A program made the position numbers and the translations under genes. A DNA stretch of 64,000 bases. It comes from Actinomycetes bacterium (GTDB lineage: Bacteria > Actinomycetota > Acidimicrobiia > Spongiisociales > UBA5794). Of the stretch, positions 7,608-16,236 are shown one piece after another. Below the pieces are notes generated by a model, which ran no database searches, was not told the origin of the DNA, and worked only from the letters and a program-made list of their open reading frames with translations. The stretch spans positions 22,573 through 86,572 of the forward strand of contig JAHEJX010000002.1 in assembly GCA_024638645.1 (NCBI GenBank), in the 5' to 3' direction. The first letter of the stretch is position 1. Each line of letters opens with the position of its first letter.

Positions 7608-8089
7608 CCGGCCGCTTCTCCACCGATCTTCTCGATGAGTGGGCCAATACGGCGCGGCACATGCTGCACGAGGGAAATCGACGTCGATGTCCGTTGCACT
7701 GCCGGTGACTTCAGCGCCTGCTCGATCGTATAGAAGAGGTCATCGGTCGACTTGGCGGCCAAATAGACGAGCACGTCGCCGTCGCCCGTGACGGTGTGGG
7801 CCTCCAGCACCTCAGGGATGTCCGAAAGGCTGCTGGCGACCTCCGCGATGCTCCCCTGGCTGATTGCCAACGTGGCGAAACCCGCGATCGGATAGCCGAC
7901 GGCTGCCATGTCCAACGACACGTCGAGCTTCACGATGCCGTTGTCGAGCAGCTTGTTGAGCCGAGCCTGCGCCGTGCCACGGGCCACGCCCAATCGACGG
8001 GCGAGTTCCATCACGCCAATACGTGGGTCGTCGATCAACTCGGCAATGAGCCGAGCATCGAGCTCGTCGATCTGCTGGTCAGTACTCAC
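7604..8089 (-). CDS. Lrp/AsnC-family transcriptional regulator
   Basis: This protein (161 residues from the chosen start) has an N-terminal winged helix (LDARLIAELIDDPRIGVMELARRLGVARGTAQARLNKLLDNGIV) and a C-terminal RAM ligand-binding domain (VTGDGDVLVYLAAKSTDDLFYTIEQAL). The open frame reaches an ATG at 8113, but GTG 8089 is preferred because GGAG lies 6 nt ahead of it. The gene is divergent from the hydroxyphenylpyruvate dioxygenase gene with a 110-bp gap, the usual position of an Lrp-type regulator of tyrosine degradation. The ligand is probably an aromatic amino acid or a derivative; this is inference from the neighbour. Confidence 0.88.
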   Translation of the reverse strand: MSTDQQIDELDARLIAELIDDPRIGVMELARRLGVARGTAQARLNKLLDNGIVKLDVSLDMAAVGYPIAGFATLAISQGSIAEVASSLSDIPEVLEAHTVTGDGDVLVYLAAKSTDDLFYTIEQALKSPAVQRTSTSISLVQHVPRRIGPLIEKIGGEAAG

Positions 8090-8148
8090 AGTCTGCTCCG
8101 ACCTAGACAGCATGAACTATGCAAATTGTACAACCGAACAGGAATCAA

Positions 8149-8177
8149 TTGACGAAGTCACCAGTCGAACCCACAAT
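8149..8177 (+). promoter_or_regulatory. Likely sigma-A promoter of the hydroxyphenylpyruvate dioxygenase gene
   Basis: TTGACG at 8149-8154 is separated by 17 bp from CACAAT at 8172-8177, and a GGAGG follows at 8190-8194, five bases before the ATG. Just upstream, TTGTACAA at 8126-8133 is an 8-bp palindrome lying in the divergent gap and could be part of an Lrp-type operator. Confidence 0.55.
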
Positions 8178-8199
8178 CTCTATTCATACGGAGGTTTAG

Positions 8200-9297
8200 A
8201 TGACTGACTTGATGCCACTTCTGGGCTACGACTACATCGAGTTTTACGTCGGCAACGCCCGCCAGGCGGCCCACTACTACCGGACGGCATATGGCTTCGA
8301 CGTCGTGGCCTACGCAGGTCCCGAGCACGGCGTGCGAGACCGGTGCTCGTATGTCCTCCAGCAGGGCAACATCCGGTTTGTCATGACGGCCGGCCTGCTC
8401 CCCGACTCAGAGATCGTTCGGCACGCCGCCCTGCACGGCGATGGCGTCAAGGACGTCGCGTTTGCAGTACCTGATGCCGAAGAAGCGTTCCGCGTCGCTG
8501 TGGAGCGCGGCGCCGAGCCATACCTCGAGCCGTGGGTCGAAGAGGACGAGCACGGCAAGATCGTGAAGTCAGCCATCAAGGCTTACGGCGAGACCATCCA
8601 CACCTTCGTCGACCGCACCAACTACTCGGGCGTGTTCATGCCGGGGTACAAGCCAACCCAACATCAGGTGCCTGCGCAACCTGCCGGCCTCACCCTCGTC
8701 GACCACGTTGTGTGCAATGTGGACCTCGGCGATATGGACAAATGGGCCAATTATTACGCTGACATCATGGGTTTCACCCAGCTGCACCACTTCAACGATG
8801 AGCAAATCTCCACGGAGTTCACGGCGCTCATGTCGAAGGTCCTCTGGGACGGCACTGGTCGCATCAAGATGCCGATCAACGAGCCGGCCGAAGGCAAGAA
8901 GAAGAGCCAGATCGAGGAGTACCTCGACTACTACCAGACCGCCGGCGTACAGCACATGGCTCTGGCAACCGACGACATCGTCGAAACGGTTCGCCACATG
9001 CGCCAAGCGGGAGTCCGCTTCCTGACGACTCCGCGTACCTACTACGACGAGCTGAGGGATCGCCTCGACTGGTCGACCATCGATGCCAACCTCGACCAGC
9101 TCGCCGAGCTGGGAATCCTGGTTGACCAGGACGACGAGGGTTACCTACTGCAGATCTTCACCAAATCTGTGCAGGACCGGCCGACCGTCTTCTACGAGAT
9201 CATCGAACGTCACGGCTCGAGGGGTTTCGGCATCGGCAACTTCCAGGCTCTGTTTGAAGCCATCGAGCGGGACCAAGAGGCGCGCGGCAACCTCTAG
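8200..9297 (+). CDS. hpd: 4-hydroxyphenylpyruvate dioxygenase
   Basis: This 365-residue Fe(II) enzyme converts 4-hydroxyphenylpyruvate to homogentisate in tyrosine catabolism. Both VOC-type halves are present; the C-terminal half carries the iron triad H169 (LVDHVVCNV), H252 (GVQHMALATDD) and E333 (VFYEIIERHG). The tail RGFGIGNFQALFEAIERDQ is the C-terminal gate helix typical of the family. Length fits the family (about 350-390). It has its own promoter-like sequence and a GGAGG site, and is divergent from an Lrp regulator. No homogentisate dioxygenase is in the window, so the rest of the pathway must lie elsewhere. Confidence 0.95.
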   Translation: MTDLMPLLGYDYIEFYVGNARQAAHYYRTAYGFDVVAYAGPEHGVRDRCSYVLQQGNIRFVMTAGLLPDSEIVRHAALHGDGVKDVAFAVPDAEEAFRVAVERGAEPYLEPWVEEDEHGKIVKSAIKAYGETIHTFVDRTNYSGVFMPGYKPTQHQVPAQPAGLTLVDHVVCNVDLGDMDKWANYYADIMGFTQLHHFNDEQISTEFTALMSKVLWDGTGRIKMPINEPAEGKKKSQIEEYLDYYQTAGVQHMALATDDIVETVRHMRQAGVRFLTTPRTYYDELRDRLDWSTIDANLDQLAELGILVDQDDEGYLLQIFTKSVQDRPTVFYEIIERHGSRGFGIGNFQALFEAIERDQEARGNL

Positions 9298-9337
9298 CTG
9301 CGCGGTGACCGTTGCTTGCGGCCGATGAAGCCGCTGG

Positions 9338-9700
9338 TTAGGAGTCGGAATCTGGGTCCACGACTGAAAACGGCCAGTTCAGCTCGTAGCTGTCACCCTG
9401 GCTGACGACAGTCAGCGGCAGCTCGTAAGCGCCCCGGGGTACATCCTCGGCAACGGCAAGGTGAACTGTGACGTCGTTGGTGACGAGGTTCCTCTCGACA
9501 GTCGCATCGACACCACTCGGGGCGGCGCCGACGGTCAACTCCATCTCGGCGGTCATTGGTACCGTCAGCGAGAAAGAATTGCCCGCCTGGATCTGAGCGC
9601 TGACATCCAGACCGAGACTCTGGAGGCTGGGTGGCTCAGAGCCGTTGCTGCATGCCCCGACCAGCAGTGCGGCGGCTAAGAGCGCGAGCAACTTGTTCAA
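9338..9700 (-). CDS. Small secreted lipoprotein, unknown function
   Basis: From a TTG at 9700 this protein reads LNKLLALLAAALLVGACSNGSE, a clear lipoprotein signal peptide with lipobox LVGAC. The mature part of about 103 residues is beta-rich (SFSLTVPMTAEMELTVGAAPSGVDATVERN, then a strand-rich segment to DPDSDS), like a small Ig-type domain. The frame also has an upstream ATG (9787), but that would place 29 residues before the signal, so I prefer the TTG, with AGGA about 12 nt upstream as weak support. Function is unknown; it should be tethered to the outer face of the membrane. Confidence 0.68.
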   Translation of the reverse strand: MNKLLALLAAALLVGACSNGSEPPSLQSLGLDVSAQIQAGNSFSLTVPMTAEMELTVGAAPSGVDATVERNLVTNDVTVHLAVAEDVPRGAYELPLTVVSQGDSYELNWPFSVVDPDSDS

Positions 9701-9866
9701 TGAGTTCGACTTTCCTATGTGCGTGCATGACGCGATCTGAGATCTGCCCGTTGTGCGGACGGGCTGATGGGCGGGTAGAACATACATCCCGACAAAGCTT
9801 TAGGTCAAGATACTTCTTGGGGTTCGGCATCAACAACAGACAGCGCTCGGAGAAGGCGCTGCGGTC

Positions 9867-10970
9867 TCAGCGCTTGGGCGTGTCCTCGTCCACCTTGAGT
9901 ACACGATCGACGGATGCTCGCAGTGGCATGGTCGAGATCTCGTAGGCGGCGCCCACGATTTGGGCGGGCGCCCGCGCAGCCTCGATCAGGCCACGCCCCA
10001 GCACTGCCCCGGCGCGCCGCCCTGATGGCCGGCGCATCCATCCGAGCGAAACGAAGATGCCGAGCGATACGACCGCGATGACTGCCATCACGACGGTCAC
10101 GACAATCCAGCCGCTGCTCGATTCAACCCCCGGCAGATTCGTGAAGTTCATTCCGAAAAAGCCTGCTATCAACGAGAGCGGCAACATGATGGCCGCATAG
10201 ATGGTCAGCACTTTGGTGACGTCTGTCGCCTCTCTGGCCTCGGCTCCTCTATAGGCATCGAGGATTTCGGCAAGGCTGGCGCGAGCTGAGTCAAGACCTT
10301 CGGCGGCTCTCGCCGCCACGTCGAAGACGTCAGAGAATCGACGCCGCCCCGCGTCGCTCAGGAGCGGAGAACTCGAACTGCGCAATACGTCGAGCGCCTC
10401 TCGCTGCGGATTGACGATCTTGCGCACTGCTACGACATCAGAGCGCACAGCGACTAGATCGGTAACGAGCGTCGGATCCGCAGATAGCGCTCCCGCGATC
10501 AGGTCGTTGCTGCGGTCATCGAAGGCGTCGAGAACTGCAAGCAATCGCCGCGTGAGGGTGTCGGCAAGCCGTGCCAACAGTTCGTCGACTCCACCGATTG
10601 CGAGATCGGGAACCTCGAGCGCCCGCAGCCACATTGCATCTATCGAAGGCGACTGATCCGAATGGACCGTCACGAGGATGTCACTGGTCATGAACGCGTC
10701 TACCTCGTACGTTGCGACTCGCTCGCTACTCAAGCCGTGAAGGATCACGACGAGGTGGTGACTGAAGTCGTCGACCTTGGGAAGATCGATCTCTTCCACA
10801 GCGTCTCGGACGGCCATTGGGTCGAAGCTCAGCTGCGTGGTGAGCTCGAGCAAGGCGTCGGTGTCGCCCTCTCCAATTCGGATGTCGATCCAGACCCACT
10901 CCCCTGAACTCCATTCGTCGGGGAATTCATCGACCACTAGGACGTCGCCGTTGGCGCGCCTGTGCATCAT
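9867..10970 (-). CDS. corA: CorA-family magnesium/divalent metal transporter
   Basis: This 367-residue protein has the CorA layout: a large N-terminal cytoplasmic alpha/beta domain, a long helix (about residues 150-260), and two C-terminal membrane helices with the diagnostic GMN motif in SLIAGFFGMNFTNLPG between them. A second helix (WIVVTVVMAVIAVVSLGIFVSLG) and a basic tail follow. CorA forms a pentameric channel for Mg2+ and sometimes Co2+ or Ni2+. The open frame reaches 11126, but I place the start at the ATG 10968-10970 since GGAG lies 6 nt ahead; the longer start would overlap the ilv promoter. The tail after the last helix is unusually long (about 55 residues). Confidence 0.9.
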   Translation of the reverse strand: MMHRRANGDVLVVDEFPDEWSSGEWVWIDIRIGEGDTDALLELTTQLSFDPMAVRDAVEEIDLPKVDDFSHHLVVILHGLSSERVATYEVDAFMTSDILVTVHSDQSPSIDAMWLRALEVPDLAIGGVDELLARLADTLTRRLLAVLDAFDDRSNDLIAGALSADPTLVTDLVAVRSDVVAVRKIVNPQREALDVLRSSSSPLLSDAGRRRFSDVFDVAARAAEGLDSARASLAEILDAYRGAEAREATDVTKVLTIYAAIMLPLSLIAGFFGMNFTNLPGVESSSGWIVVTVVMAVIAVVSLGIFVSLGWMRRPSGRRAGAVLGRGLIEAARAPAQIVGAAYEISTMPLRASVDRVLKVDEDTPKR

Positions 10971-11087
10971 CCGAATCTCCATGTGGATCATGATGCCGCA
11001 CCAGGCCGCTGCAACAAACGACCCCGGCTGCAAACGTGTGCCAACCAACCGCGACTCGGCACGGGTGCAGCCATCGAATGTCATACC

Positions 11088-11116
11088 TTGACAGCACGTC
11101 GGAACCATTCGATACT
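11088..11116 (+). promoter_or_regulatory. ilvB operon promoter
   Basis: TTGACA at 11088-11093, a 17-bp spacer, and GATACT at 11111-11116 form a near-consensus housekeeping promoter. Transcription should start about 7-9 bases downstream, which is at or just before the ATG of the leader peptide at 11126, implying a leaderless leader-peptide mRNA. Confidence 0.7.
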
Positions 11117-11125
11117 CGTTGCCCA

Positions 11126-11158
11126 ATGACCACTGACACCCTGGTACTTATCGATTAG
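11126..11158 (+). CDS. ilv attenuator leader peptide
   Basis: ATG to TAG encodes the decapeptide MTTDTLVLID, with Leu-Val-Leu-Ile as four consecutive branched-chain codons (CTG GTA CTT ATC). It begins about 10 nt after a strong promoter -10 and ends just ahead of two competing hairpins and an intrinsic terminator, before ilvB. The ribosome should stall on these codons when leucine, valine or isoleucine tRNAs are uncharged. Branched-chain leader peptides ahead of ilvB are established in actinobacteria; this particular one is read directly from the sequence. Confidence 0.8.
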   Translation: MTTDTLVLID

Positions 11159-11187
11159 GCGCCCCGGAGAGATCCGGTTCGTGCGCC
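11158..11187 (+). promoter_or_regulatory. ilvB leader pause/anti-terminator region
   Basis: GGCGC (11158-11162) can pair with GCGCC (11183-11187) around an inner CCGGA-GAGA-TCCGG hairpin (11164-11177). Alternatively CGGAG (11165-11169) can pair with CTCCG (11193-11197), which belongs to the left arm of the terminator, giving an anti-terminator. This is the expected switch geometry for transcription attenuation. Confidence 0.55.
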
Positions 11188-11190
11188 ATG

Positions 11191-11214
11191 CCCTCCGCCG
11201 ACGGAGGGTTTTTT
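11191..11214 (+). terminator. ilvB attenuator terminator
   Basis: CCCTCCG and CGGAGGG form a perfect 7-bp GC stem around CCGA and are followed directly by six T residues (11209-11214). It lies 32 nt after the leader-peptide stop and 62 nt before the ilvB start, so it acts as a conditional intrinsic terminator for the ilv-leu operon. Confidence 0.85.
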
Positions 11215-11275
11215 CGTATCAAGGGCAAGTACCGCCAGATCCGCGTCACCAACTTCCATTAAACAGGAGCCGTCC

Positions 11276-13027
11276 ATGAGCCAAACGATGACAGGAGCCC
11301 AAGCTCTCATCTATGCCCTCGAGCGTCAGGGCGTAGACATCATGTTCGGCGTTCCCGGCGGCGCAATCCTCCCTGCGTATGACCCGATTCTCGACTCGAA
11401 GATCCGTCACGTTCTGGCCCGCCACGAACAGGGCGCCGGTCACATGGCGTCGGGATACGCACATGCCACCGGACGAGTAGGTGTGATGGTCGCCACGTCT
11501 GGTCCTGGAGCGACCAACCTGATCACTCCTCTCCAGGATTGCTACATGGACTCGATTCCGGTTGTGGCGATCACCGGTCAGGTAGCGACTCACGCCATCG
11601 GCAACGACGCGTTCCAAGAGGCTCACACCTGGGGCATCTCGATGCCTGCGACCAAGCACAACTATCTGGTGACGGATGCCAACGACATACCCGAGGTCAT
11701 CAACGAAGCTTTCCACCTCGCCGCGACCGGGCGCCCCGGTCCCATCTTGGTCGACCTCCCCAAGGACGTCCTGGCGGCGACGATGACTTGGCACGAACCA
11801 GAGGAGATAAAGCTCCCCGGCTACAAGCCGTCCGTCAGGGGCCATCCCAAACAAGTCAAGGCGGCAATCGAACTGATTCAGGAGTCAGCGCGGCCCGTCC
11901 TCTATACCGGCGGCGGCGTTATTCGCGCCGAGGCCTCTGCCGAACTGACGAGGTTCGCCGAGATGGCGAACCTCCCGGTAGTAACGACGCTCATGGCCAG
12001 GGGTGCCATTGCGGATTCGCATCCGCTCACTCTCGGTATGAGCGGAATGCACGGCTGCTACACCGCAACGACCGCCATTCAGCAGTCAGACCTGCTCATC
12101 GCCATGGCCGCGAGGTTCGACGATCGCGTGACAGGGGACGTTGCGGCCTTTGCCCCGCACGCCAGAGTCATTCATGTCGACGTCGATCCTGCCGAGATCG
12201 GCAAAGTGCGCAATCCGGACGTGCCGATCGTTGGCGATGCCAAGGTCGTTCTCGAGCAGTTGCTCGAAGAGCTTGAGAAGAAACTGGCCGGAGGAGCCGC
12301 ACCTGAGCGCGCCGAGTGGTTCGATCAGCTTGCCCGCTGGCAGCGTGACTACCCCTTGGCCTTTGACCAGGACCCACATGGTCCCATCCAGCAGCAGTAC
12401 GTCATCTCCGAGATCAACCGTATCTCGGGCAAAGACACAATCGTTGTCGCCGGCGTAGGCCAGCACCAGATGTGGGCGGCCCAATTCTGGGGATTCGAGA
12501 AGCCGAACACCTGGATCAACTCGGGCGGCCTCGGCACGATGGGCTATGCAGTGCCTGCGGCGGTAGGAGCTCAGGCCGGGATGCCGGAAGAGACTGTATG
12601 GGCGATCGACGGCGACGGCTGCTTCCAGATGACCATGCAAGAGCTGATCACGGCCAGTGTCGAGGGTATCCCGGTCAAGATTGCCGTGATGAACAACGGA
12701 GCGCTTGGGATGGTCAAGCAGTGGCAGAAGCTCTTCTACCACGAGCGTTTCTCGGCCGTCGACCTCACCGACCACACCCCCAACTACGTGAAGCTGGCGG
12801 AGGCGATGGGTTGCGTTGGCATTCGTGCGGAAAAGCCTGAAGAAGTCGCGCCCGCCATCGAGAAGGCCATGGCGACAAAGGACCAACCCGTCGTGGTCGA
12901 GTTCGTGTGCGATCCGGAGGCGATGGTTTTCCCGATGGTCGTCGCCGGAGGCAGCAACGACAACGTGATCATGCGCCCCGAAGATCTTCCCGATCCGAGA
13001 GGACCGCAACCGGAGGACGAGATTTGA
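11276..13027 (+). CDS. ilvB: Acetolactate synthase large (catalytic) subunit
   Basis: This 583-residue ThDP enzyme condenses two pyruvates (or pyruvate with 2-oxobutyrate) to start valine/leucine and isoleucine synthesis. Visible features: [25 protein letters not shown] at the N-terminus with the catalytic Glu in [20 protein letters not shown], a central FAD-binding domain, and the ThDP motif [15 protein letters not shown] ending in NNG. An AGGAG precedes the start. It is the first structural gene of ilvBNC-leuAB, behind an attenuator, and its stop overlaps the TTG start of ilvN. Confidence 0.96.
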   Translation: MSQTMTGAQALIYALERQGVDIMFGVPGGAILPAYDPILDSKIRHVLARHEQGAGHMASGYAHATGRVGVMVATSGPGATNLITPLQDCYMDSIPVVAITGQVATHAIGNDAFQEAHTWGISMPATKHNYLVTDANDIPEVINEAFHLAATGRPGPILVDLPKDVLAATMTWHEPEEIKLPGYKPSVRGHPKQVKAAIELIQESARPVLYTGGGVIRAEASAELTRFAEMANLPVVTTLMARGAIADSHPLTLGMSGMHGCYTATTAIQQSDLLIAMAARFDDRVTGDVAAFAPHARVIHVDVDPAEIGKVRNPDVPIVGDAKVVLEQLLEELEKKLAGGAAPERAEWFDQLARWQRDYPLAFDQDPHGPIQQQYVISEINRISGKDTIVVAGVGQHQMWAAQFWGFEKPNTWINSGGLGTMGYAVPAAVGAQAGMPEETVWAIDGDGCFQMTMQELITASVEGIPVKIAVMNNGALGMVKQWQKLFYHERFSAVDLTDHTPNYVKLAEAMGCVGIRAEKPEEVAPAIEKAMATKDQPVVVEFVCDPEAMVFPMVVAGGSNDNVIMRPEDLPDPRGPQPEDEI

Positions 13028-13533
13028 ACCACGTCATAAGCGTTCAGGTTGAAAACAAGCCCGGCGTGCTGGCGCGGGTTGCATCCATGTTTGCCGGTCG
13101 CGGATTCAACATCCATTCGTTGGCCGTTGGACCGACTGCAGATCCGACATTGTCACGCATGACCGTCGTCGTCGACGGGCCGGAGATGGAGCAGATCATC
13201 AAGCAGCTCTACAAGCTCGTCCACACCGTGAAGGTCACGGAGCTGCCCGCAGGCCAAGGTCTCGAGCGCGAGATCATGATGCTGCGAGTGAACGCCGAAG
13301 CATCGCGCCGTGGCGAGATCATGGAGTCGGCGGCGATTTTCAAAGCCAAGACCGTTGATGTTGGCGTTTCCACTTTGACCTTCGAGTTGTCGGGCGACCC
13401 GGACGCTCTTGCCGACTTCCTGGAGCTGATGCGGCCCTATGGCATCGTCGATCTCGTCAAGTCTGGGCGTATTGCAATGGCCCGCGACACCAAGAGCAAA
13501 GACGGAAACAAAGCACGGCTGCGATCGGCTTGA
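13024..13533 (+). CDS. ilvN: Acetolactate synthase small (regulatory) subunit
   Basis: This 169-residue protein holds an N-terminal ACT domain ([39 protein letters not shown]) and a C-terminal domain ([24 protein letters not shown] ... [18 protein letters not shown]), the standard IlvN/IlvH plan. It binds valine and confers feedback inhibition on IlvB. The only good start is TTG 13024, overlapping the ilvB TGA, which implies translational coupling. A longer frame exists upstream but it runs through ilvB in another phase. Length fits the family (about 160-175). Confidence 0.94.
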   Translation: MNHVISVQVENKPGVLARVASMFAGRGFNIHSLAVGPTADPTLSRMTVVVDGPEMEQIIKQLYKLVHTVKVTELPAGQGLEREIMMLRVNAEASRRGEIMESAAIFKAKTVDVGVSTLTFELSGDPDALADFLELMRPYGIVDLVKSGRIAMARDTKSKDGNKARLRSA

Positions 13534-13579
13534 ATGTCGTCTTTGCAGAGTCAATGAACCGAGAGAAGGCACCCACCCG

Positions 13580-14593
13580 ATGACAACCGTCTACTACGAA
13601 AAGGACGCCAACCCGGCGCTGATCGCACGCCGCAAGGTGGCTGTAATCGGCTTCGGCAGCCAGGGCCACGCCCACTCGATGAACCTCAAAGACTCCGGCA
13701 TCGACGTCGTGGTCGGACTTCGTGAAGGCAGCCGTCGCGAACCCACCGCATCAGCGGCGGGAATCAAGGTCGTGACACCGGAGGATGCGGCCGACTGGGC
13801 TGACGTGATAATGGTTCTGGTACCCGATCAACATCAGCGCGACCTGTACTCGGACGTGATCGCGCCCCGCCTCAATAGCGGCGATGCGCTGTTCTTCGCC
13901 CACGGCTTCTCTGTTCACTTCGGATTCGTCAACGCGCCGCCGGACGTCGACGTCGCCATGGTCGCCCCCAAGGGGCCCGGCCACCTCGTAAGGCGCCAGT
14001 ACGTCGAAGGCAGTGGCGTGCCGGCTCTCGTCGCCATCCACCAAGACGCCACCGGCGAAGCCAAGCCGCTCGCACTGTCATATGCGCATGGAATCGGTGG
14101 CACAAGGGCAGGTGTGATCGAGACGACGTTCAAGGACGAGGCGGAGACGGATCTCTTTGGCGAGCAGGTCATCCTCTGTGGTGGGCTCGATTCGATGATC
14201 CTTGCGGCATTCGAGACGCTTACCGAAGCCGGGTATCCAGAAGAGATGGCCTACTTCGAGGTCCTCCACGAGCTCAAACTGATTGTCGATCTCCTGTTCG
14301 AGGGTGGAATCTCCTGGATGCGCCACTCCGTGTCGGACACTGCCGAGTACGGCGACATAAGTCGTGGCCCGCGCATCGTGCCACCAGAGACAAAGGCGAC
14401 GATGAAGGAGATACTCGACGAGATCCAATCCGGCGCGTTCGCCCGCGAGTGGATGGCCGAGAACGAAGCGGGTGCGCCGAAACTGCTGGCCGCACGCGAA
14501 GCCGTGGCCAATCATCCAATCGAATTGGTAGGACGCCAACTACGAGCGATGATGCCCTTCCTCAACGAGAAGTCTCCGGAGGATGACATTTGA
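13580..14593 (+). CDS. ilvC: Ketol-acid reductoisomerase (class I)
   Basis: This 337-residue enzyme isomerises and reduces acetolactate to dihydroxyisovalerate. The Rossmann motif [17 protein letters not shown] (NADPH site) lies near the N-terminus, and the single C-terminal knotted domain ([33 protein letters not shown] ... [29 protein letters not shown]) has the Mg2+ ligands. Single-domain length indicates class I. I use ATG 13580, preceded by GAGAGAAGG, rather than the earlier in-frame start at 13439 that overlaps ilvN. Its last codons (GGAGGATGA) also carry the ribosome-binding site of the leu leader peptide. Confidence 0.95.
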   Translation: MTTVYYEKDANPALIARRKVAVIGFGSQGHAHSMNLKDSGIDVVVGLREGSRREPTASAAGIKVVTPEDAADWADVIMVLVPDQHQRDLYSDVIAPRLNSGDALFFAHGFSVHFGFVNAPPDVDVAMVAPKGPGHLVRRQYVEGSGVPALVAIHQDATGEAKPLALSYAHGIGGTRAGVIETTFKDEAETDLFGEQVILCGGLDSMILAAFETLTEAGYPEEMAYFEVLHELKLIVDLLFEGGISWMRHSVSDTAEYGDISRGPRIVPPETKATMKEILDEIQSGAFAREWMAENEAGAPKLLAAREAVANHPIELVGRQLRAMMPFLNEKSPEDDI

Positions 14594-14643
14594 GCTCCTC
14601 CAACAGTCCCGGCGTAGCAAGCGGACACCTGCTCCTTACGTAG
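14590..14643 (+). CDS. leuA leader peptide with three consecutive leucine codons
   Basis: A TTG overlapping the ilvC stop (ATTTGA, the same junction type as ilvB/ilvN) opens a 17-residue frame, [17 protein letters not shown], ending at TAG 14641-14643. The three codons just before the penultimate position are CTG CTC CTT. GGAGGA lies at 14578-14583, six bases upstream of the start, so translation is well supported. Leucine-codon leaders before leuA are known in actinobacteria. The remarkable point here is that the codon run is complementary to the leuA ribosome-binding site (see the regulatory feature). Confidence 0.8.
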   Translation: MSSSNSPGVASGHLLLT

Positions 14644-14709
14644 CCGGACCGGCCTGCGCGGCCCGTCCGGCAATCCGAACGACCCTCACCGCATTTCCCG
14701 TTAGGAGCA
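14630..14709 (+). promoter_or_regulatory. Translational attenuator of leuA
   Basis: Bases 14630-14640 (TGCTCCTTACG, the CTG-CTC-CTT leucine codons of the leader) pair with 14699-14709 (CGTTAGGAGCA), which includes the leuA Shine-Dalgarno: 7 bp, one U-U mismatch, then 3 bp. Between them lies a GC hairpin, GCCGGAC at 14643-14649 with GTCCGGC at 14665-14671 plus an inner GGCC/GGCC stem, lacking a T-tract. A ribosome stalled at the leucine codons would hold the anti-SD segment and free the leuA site. Confidence 0.72.
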
Positions 14710-14712
14710 CCC

Positions 14713-16236
14713 ATGTCCGACCGCCTACTGATCTTCGACACAACCCTGCGCGATGGCGAGCAAGCGCCGGGTATCGCGCTCTCCCCAGATGACAAGGTCG
14801 CCATCGCCCACCAGCTTGCCCGTCTGCGCGTAGACATCATCGAGGCGGGATTCGCCGCCTCTTCGCCCGGCGACTTCGAAGCAGTTTCTCGGATTGCGCG
14901 TGAGGTAAAGGGCCCGAAGATCGCGACGCTGGCTCGCACCCACCCCGATGACATCGACCGGGCGGCGGAGGCGATCCAGGACGCTGCGCAGAAGCGGATC
15001 CACGTGTTCATCTCAACATCCGCCATCCACATGCAGTCCATGCTGCGAATGACCGAAGACGAGGTCATGAAGGCGATTGTCGAATCCGTCAAGCGCGCCA
15101 AGGGCTACGTCGATGACGTCGAATTCTCTCCACAGGATGCAACGAGAACCAACCCCGACTTCGTAATTGCAACGTGCCAAGCCGCAGTCAAGGCCGGGGC
15201 GACCACCATCAACATCCCCGACACGGTCGGATATGCGATGCCGGCCGACTTCGTCGACCTCATGGCGCGGGTATACAAGGAGGTCAGAGGCGGTAACGAA
15301 GACGTCGTGATCTCGACCCACTGTCATAACGATCTGGGGATGGCAGTCGCCAACTCGCTGTCGGCAATCCACGCTGGTGCCCGCCAGATCGAGGGCGCCA
15401 TCAATGGAATCGGCGAGCGCGCCGGCAACACTTCGACGGAAGAGATCATCATGGCGGTCAAGACACGCGAGGACTACTTCGGTGTCGAGATCGGCGCAGA
15501 CACGACGGAAATTGTCGAGACGTCGCGCTTGGTGTCACGCCTCACCGGATACCCCATCCAATACAACAAGGCCGTCGTCGGGCGCAATGCATTTGCCCAC
15601 GAGTCAGGCATCCATCAGCACGGCGTGCTGCGCGATCGCCTGACCTACGAGATCATGGATCCGGAGTCTGTCGGCCATGCCTCGAAGATCGTGCTCGGCA
15701 AGCACTCCGGCCGAGCCGCCTTCGCAGACGCGCTCGACAAGATGAACATCAAGCTGGAAGACGAAGACTTCAAGCGGGCATTCGAGCGCTTCAAGGAGCT
15801 GGCCGACCGTAAAGGCGAGATCGGTGAGGAGGGGCTGCGCGCCATCGTCGATTCGGAGTCTGGGCTCGTAACTGGAGAGATTCAGCTTCTCGGCATCCAT
15901 CTGTCTGGCGGAGACCACGAAACTCCCCTCGCCCAAGTGCGGGTGATGCACCGCGGCGAGGAGAAGGAGTTCGAGGCAAGCGGCGACGGCATGGTCAACG
16001 CAGCCTTCGTGGCCATCCAGGACGCATTCGCCATAGCTGCGACGCTACTGGACTATCGCGTCTCACCGATCACCTCCGGGGCAGACGCGATGGCGGAAGT
16101 GAACGTGATCATCCAGATCGACTCTGAGACATACAACGGTCGCGGTGTTTCGACCGACGTCGTCGAGGGTTCGGCGCGCGCATTCGTGGCAGCTCTCAAC
16201 AAGGCGGCGGGAAACGCGCCGGTGGTGGGCAAGTAG
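14713..16236 (+). CDS. leuA: 2-isopropylmalate synthase
   Basis: This 507-residue enzyme condenses acetyl-CoA with 2-oxoisovalerate, the first leucine-specific step. The N-terminal TIM barrel has the family signatures [23 protein letters not shown] (the DTTLRDGEQ metal/catalytic segment), [39 protein letters not shown] (HxH metal ligands), and the C-terminal LeuA allosteric domain ([22 protein letters not shown] ... [22 protein letters not shown]) that binds leucine for feedback inhibition. It belongs to the about 510-residue class rather than the long mycobacterial form. ATG follows GGAG. Its stop overlaps the leuB start by one base. Confidence 0.95.
   Translation: MSDRLLIFDTTLRDGEQAPGIALSPDDKVAIAHQLARLRVDIIEAGFAASSPGDFEAVSRIAREVKGPKIATLARTHPDDIDRAAEAIQDAAQKRIHVFISTSAIHMQSMLRMTEDEVMKAIVESVKRAKGYVDDVEFSPQDATRTNPDFVIATCQAAVKAGATTINIPDTVGYAMPADFVDLMARVYKEVRGGNEDVVISTHCHNDLGMAVANSLSAIHAGARQIEGAINGIGERAGNTSTEEIIMAVKTREDYFGVEIGADTTEIVETSRLVSRLTGYPIQYNKAVVGRNAFAHESGIHQHGVLRDRLTYEIMDPESVGHASKIVLGKHSGRAAFADALDKMNIKLEDEDFKRAFERFKELADRKGEIGEEGLRAIVDSESGLVTGEIQLLGIHLSGGDHETPLAQVRVMHRGEEKEFEASGDGMVNAAFVAIQDAFAIAATLLDYRVSPITSGADAMAEVNVIIQIDSETYNGRGVSTDVVEGSARAFVAALNKAAGNAPVVGK

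Noticed and set aside
11246-11854. Long minus-strand frame opposite ilvB, and similar ones opposite ilvC, leuA, trpD and the VWA genes
   Set aside because: They contain no domains and lie antisense to well-supported genes.
13534-13557. Seven-codon frame MSSLQSQ between ilvN and ilvC as a third leader peptide
   Set aside because: It has only one branched-chain codon and no attenuator-like structure follows.
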